The notes below the pieces were generated by a model, which saw nothing but the letters and a program-made list of their open reading frames with translations, did no database searches and was not told the origin of the DNA. From IMG/VR virus record IMGVR_UViG_3300008450_000149, positions 1-37,827 of that record: DNA of 37,827 nucleotides; one strand, 5' to 3'. The position numbers were made by a program, and so were the translations under genes. The first letter of the stretch is position 1. Each line of letters starts with the position of its first letter. Shown here one piece after another: positions 37,443 to 37,827 of the stretch. Source of the DNA: a virus.

Positions 37443-37760
37443 ATGGGCGGCGCACAGCAACTAAAGCACCTCTACAACTCCAAGCGATGGAAGCAACTGA
37501 GACTCCACATACTCAGTAAGCATCCATTCTGCCAATGCCCACACCACAAAGGCAAGCAATACCCCGCCAACGTGGTAGACCACAAGATACCCCATCAAGG
37601 CAATGTCTCCCTGTTCTGGGATAGGTCTAACCTACAGAGCATGGCGAAGGTATGCCATGACCGATTCAAGCAGTCACAAGAAAAGGGCGGCGCTGGCTTC
37701 CTCAAAGGATGTGACGAGCAAGGCATTCCCCTGTCTGATTACCATGAGTGGAATGTATAG
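37443..37760 (+). CDS. HNH endonuclease next to terminase
   Basis: A 105-aa HNH nuclease of the packaging-associated type. LYNSKRWKQLRLHILSKHPF, the zinc Cys CQCP, ANVVDHKIPHQG (HNH His-metal motif), LFWDRSNLQSMAKVCHDRF are all present. In HK97-like phages such HNH proteins directly precede TerS and stimulate TerL cleavage at cos. The ATG at 37443 has no strong site but is the only start that keeps the complete domain. The next gene should be TerS, which is cut by the window end. Confidence 0.88.
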   Translation: MGGAQQLKHLYNSKRWKQLRLHILSKHPFCQCPHHKGKQYPANVVDHKIPHQGNVSLFWDRSNLQSMAKVCHDRFKQSQEKGGAGFLKGCDEQGIPLSDYHEWNV

Positions 37761-37827
37761 CCATGTGTATCCCCATGTACCTACACTCACAAGCCCCTAT
37801 GAGAGCGCCTATTGATTGCCAGCCAGT

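Noticed and set aside
1-37827. Integrase, CI/Cro repressor, attachment site or diversity-generating reverse transcriptase
   Set aside because: Looked for among all open frames; no product with tyrosine/serine recombinase, phage repressor or reverse transcriptase motifs was seen.

Overview
The window is almost the whole genome of a tailed, double-stranded DNA bacteriophage. It looks like a podovirus: TerS, TerL, portal, scaffold, DUF5309-type capsid protein, SU10-type adaptor, a nozzle-like protein, three Ala/Gly/Gln-rich ejection proteins and short fibre genes follow each other with no tape measure, sheath or major tail protein. The host is most likely a Gram-negative proteobacterium: there is a lipoprotein with an LTGC lipobox, a GH24 lysozyme, lambda-style NinB/NinG and DnaB genes, and sigma70-like promoters. 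No integrase, CI/Cro-type repressor or excisionase was recognised, so the sequence does not show temperate growth. The species cannot be named from sequence alone. The left edge cuts TerS, and the right edge ends just after the HNH gene that usually precedes TerS, so the window probably is a circularly permuted or slightly incomplete genome.

Layout. (1) 2-19656, plus strand: late morphogenesis block, packed with start/stop overlaps. It runs TerS, TerL (with an N-terminal zinc finger), a degenerate stand-alone terminase nuclease-like protein, portal, several beta-rich virion proteins, scaffold, capsid, adaptor, nozzle, a GNAT-like protein, ejection proteins and fibres, closed by a large hairpin at 19662-19708. 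(2) 19713-21869, minus strand: accessory operon with a secreted metzincin protease, two tiny proteins, a Lar-like zinc protein and two hypotheticals, driven by a good promoter at 21902-21930. (3) 22010-23021, plus strand: lysis cassette (holin-like protein, lysozyme, DUF1353). (4) 22966-30048, minus strand: leftward early operon. From its promoter it encodes ERF recombinase, YqaJ exonuclease, an SSB-like protein, an IbrB-like ParB protein, an unknown linker protein, an IbrA-like PAPS-reductase protein, a metallophosphoesterase and small proteins including DUF3310. (5) 30049-30344: divergent control region with opposed promoters, repeated CACTA boxes and a structured leader that may form a pseudoknot. 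(6) 30345-34765, plus strand: replication and recombination operon (DUF1376 initiator or loader with internal iterons, DnaB helicase, NinB, a C5 methyltransferase with a second conserved-looking gene nested in another frame, NinG, unknown). (7) 34762-36961: mostly minus-strand small genes, a small lipoprotein on plus, an RHH regulator and a second methyltransferase-like protein. (8) 36999-37760: divergent promoters, a promoter-leader-terminator arrangement like lambda pR'-tR', two tiny genes and HNH, leading back into the packaging genes.

How it works together (inference): the divergent region at 30 kb fires the two early operons; ERF/YqaJ/SSB plus NinB/NinG form the recombination set; DUF1376 protein and DnaB start replication at iterons lying inside the DUF1376 gene; the promoter at 37084 followed by a terminator is the likely late switch for HNH-TerS-TerL and the structural genes. 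The most unusual items are the nested gene pair at 33082-33906, the origin-like iterons, the terminase-nuclease pseudo-domain, the secreted metzincin and the two structured leader RNAs.
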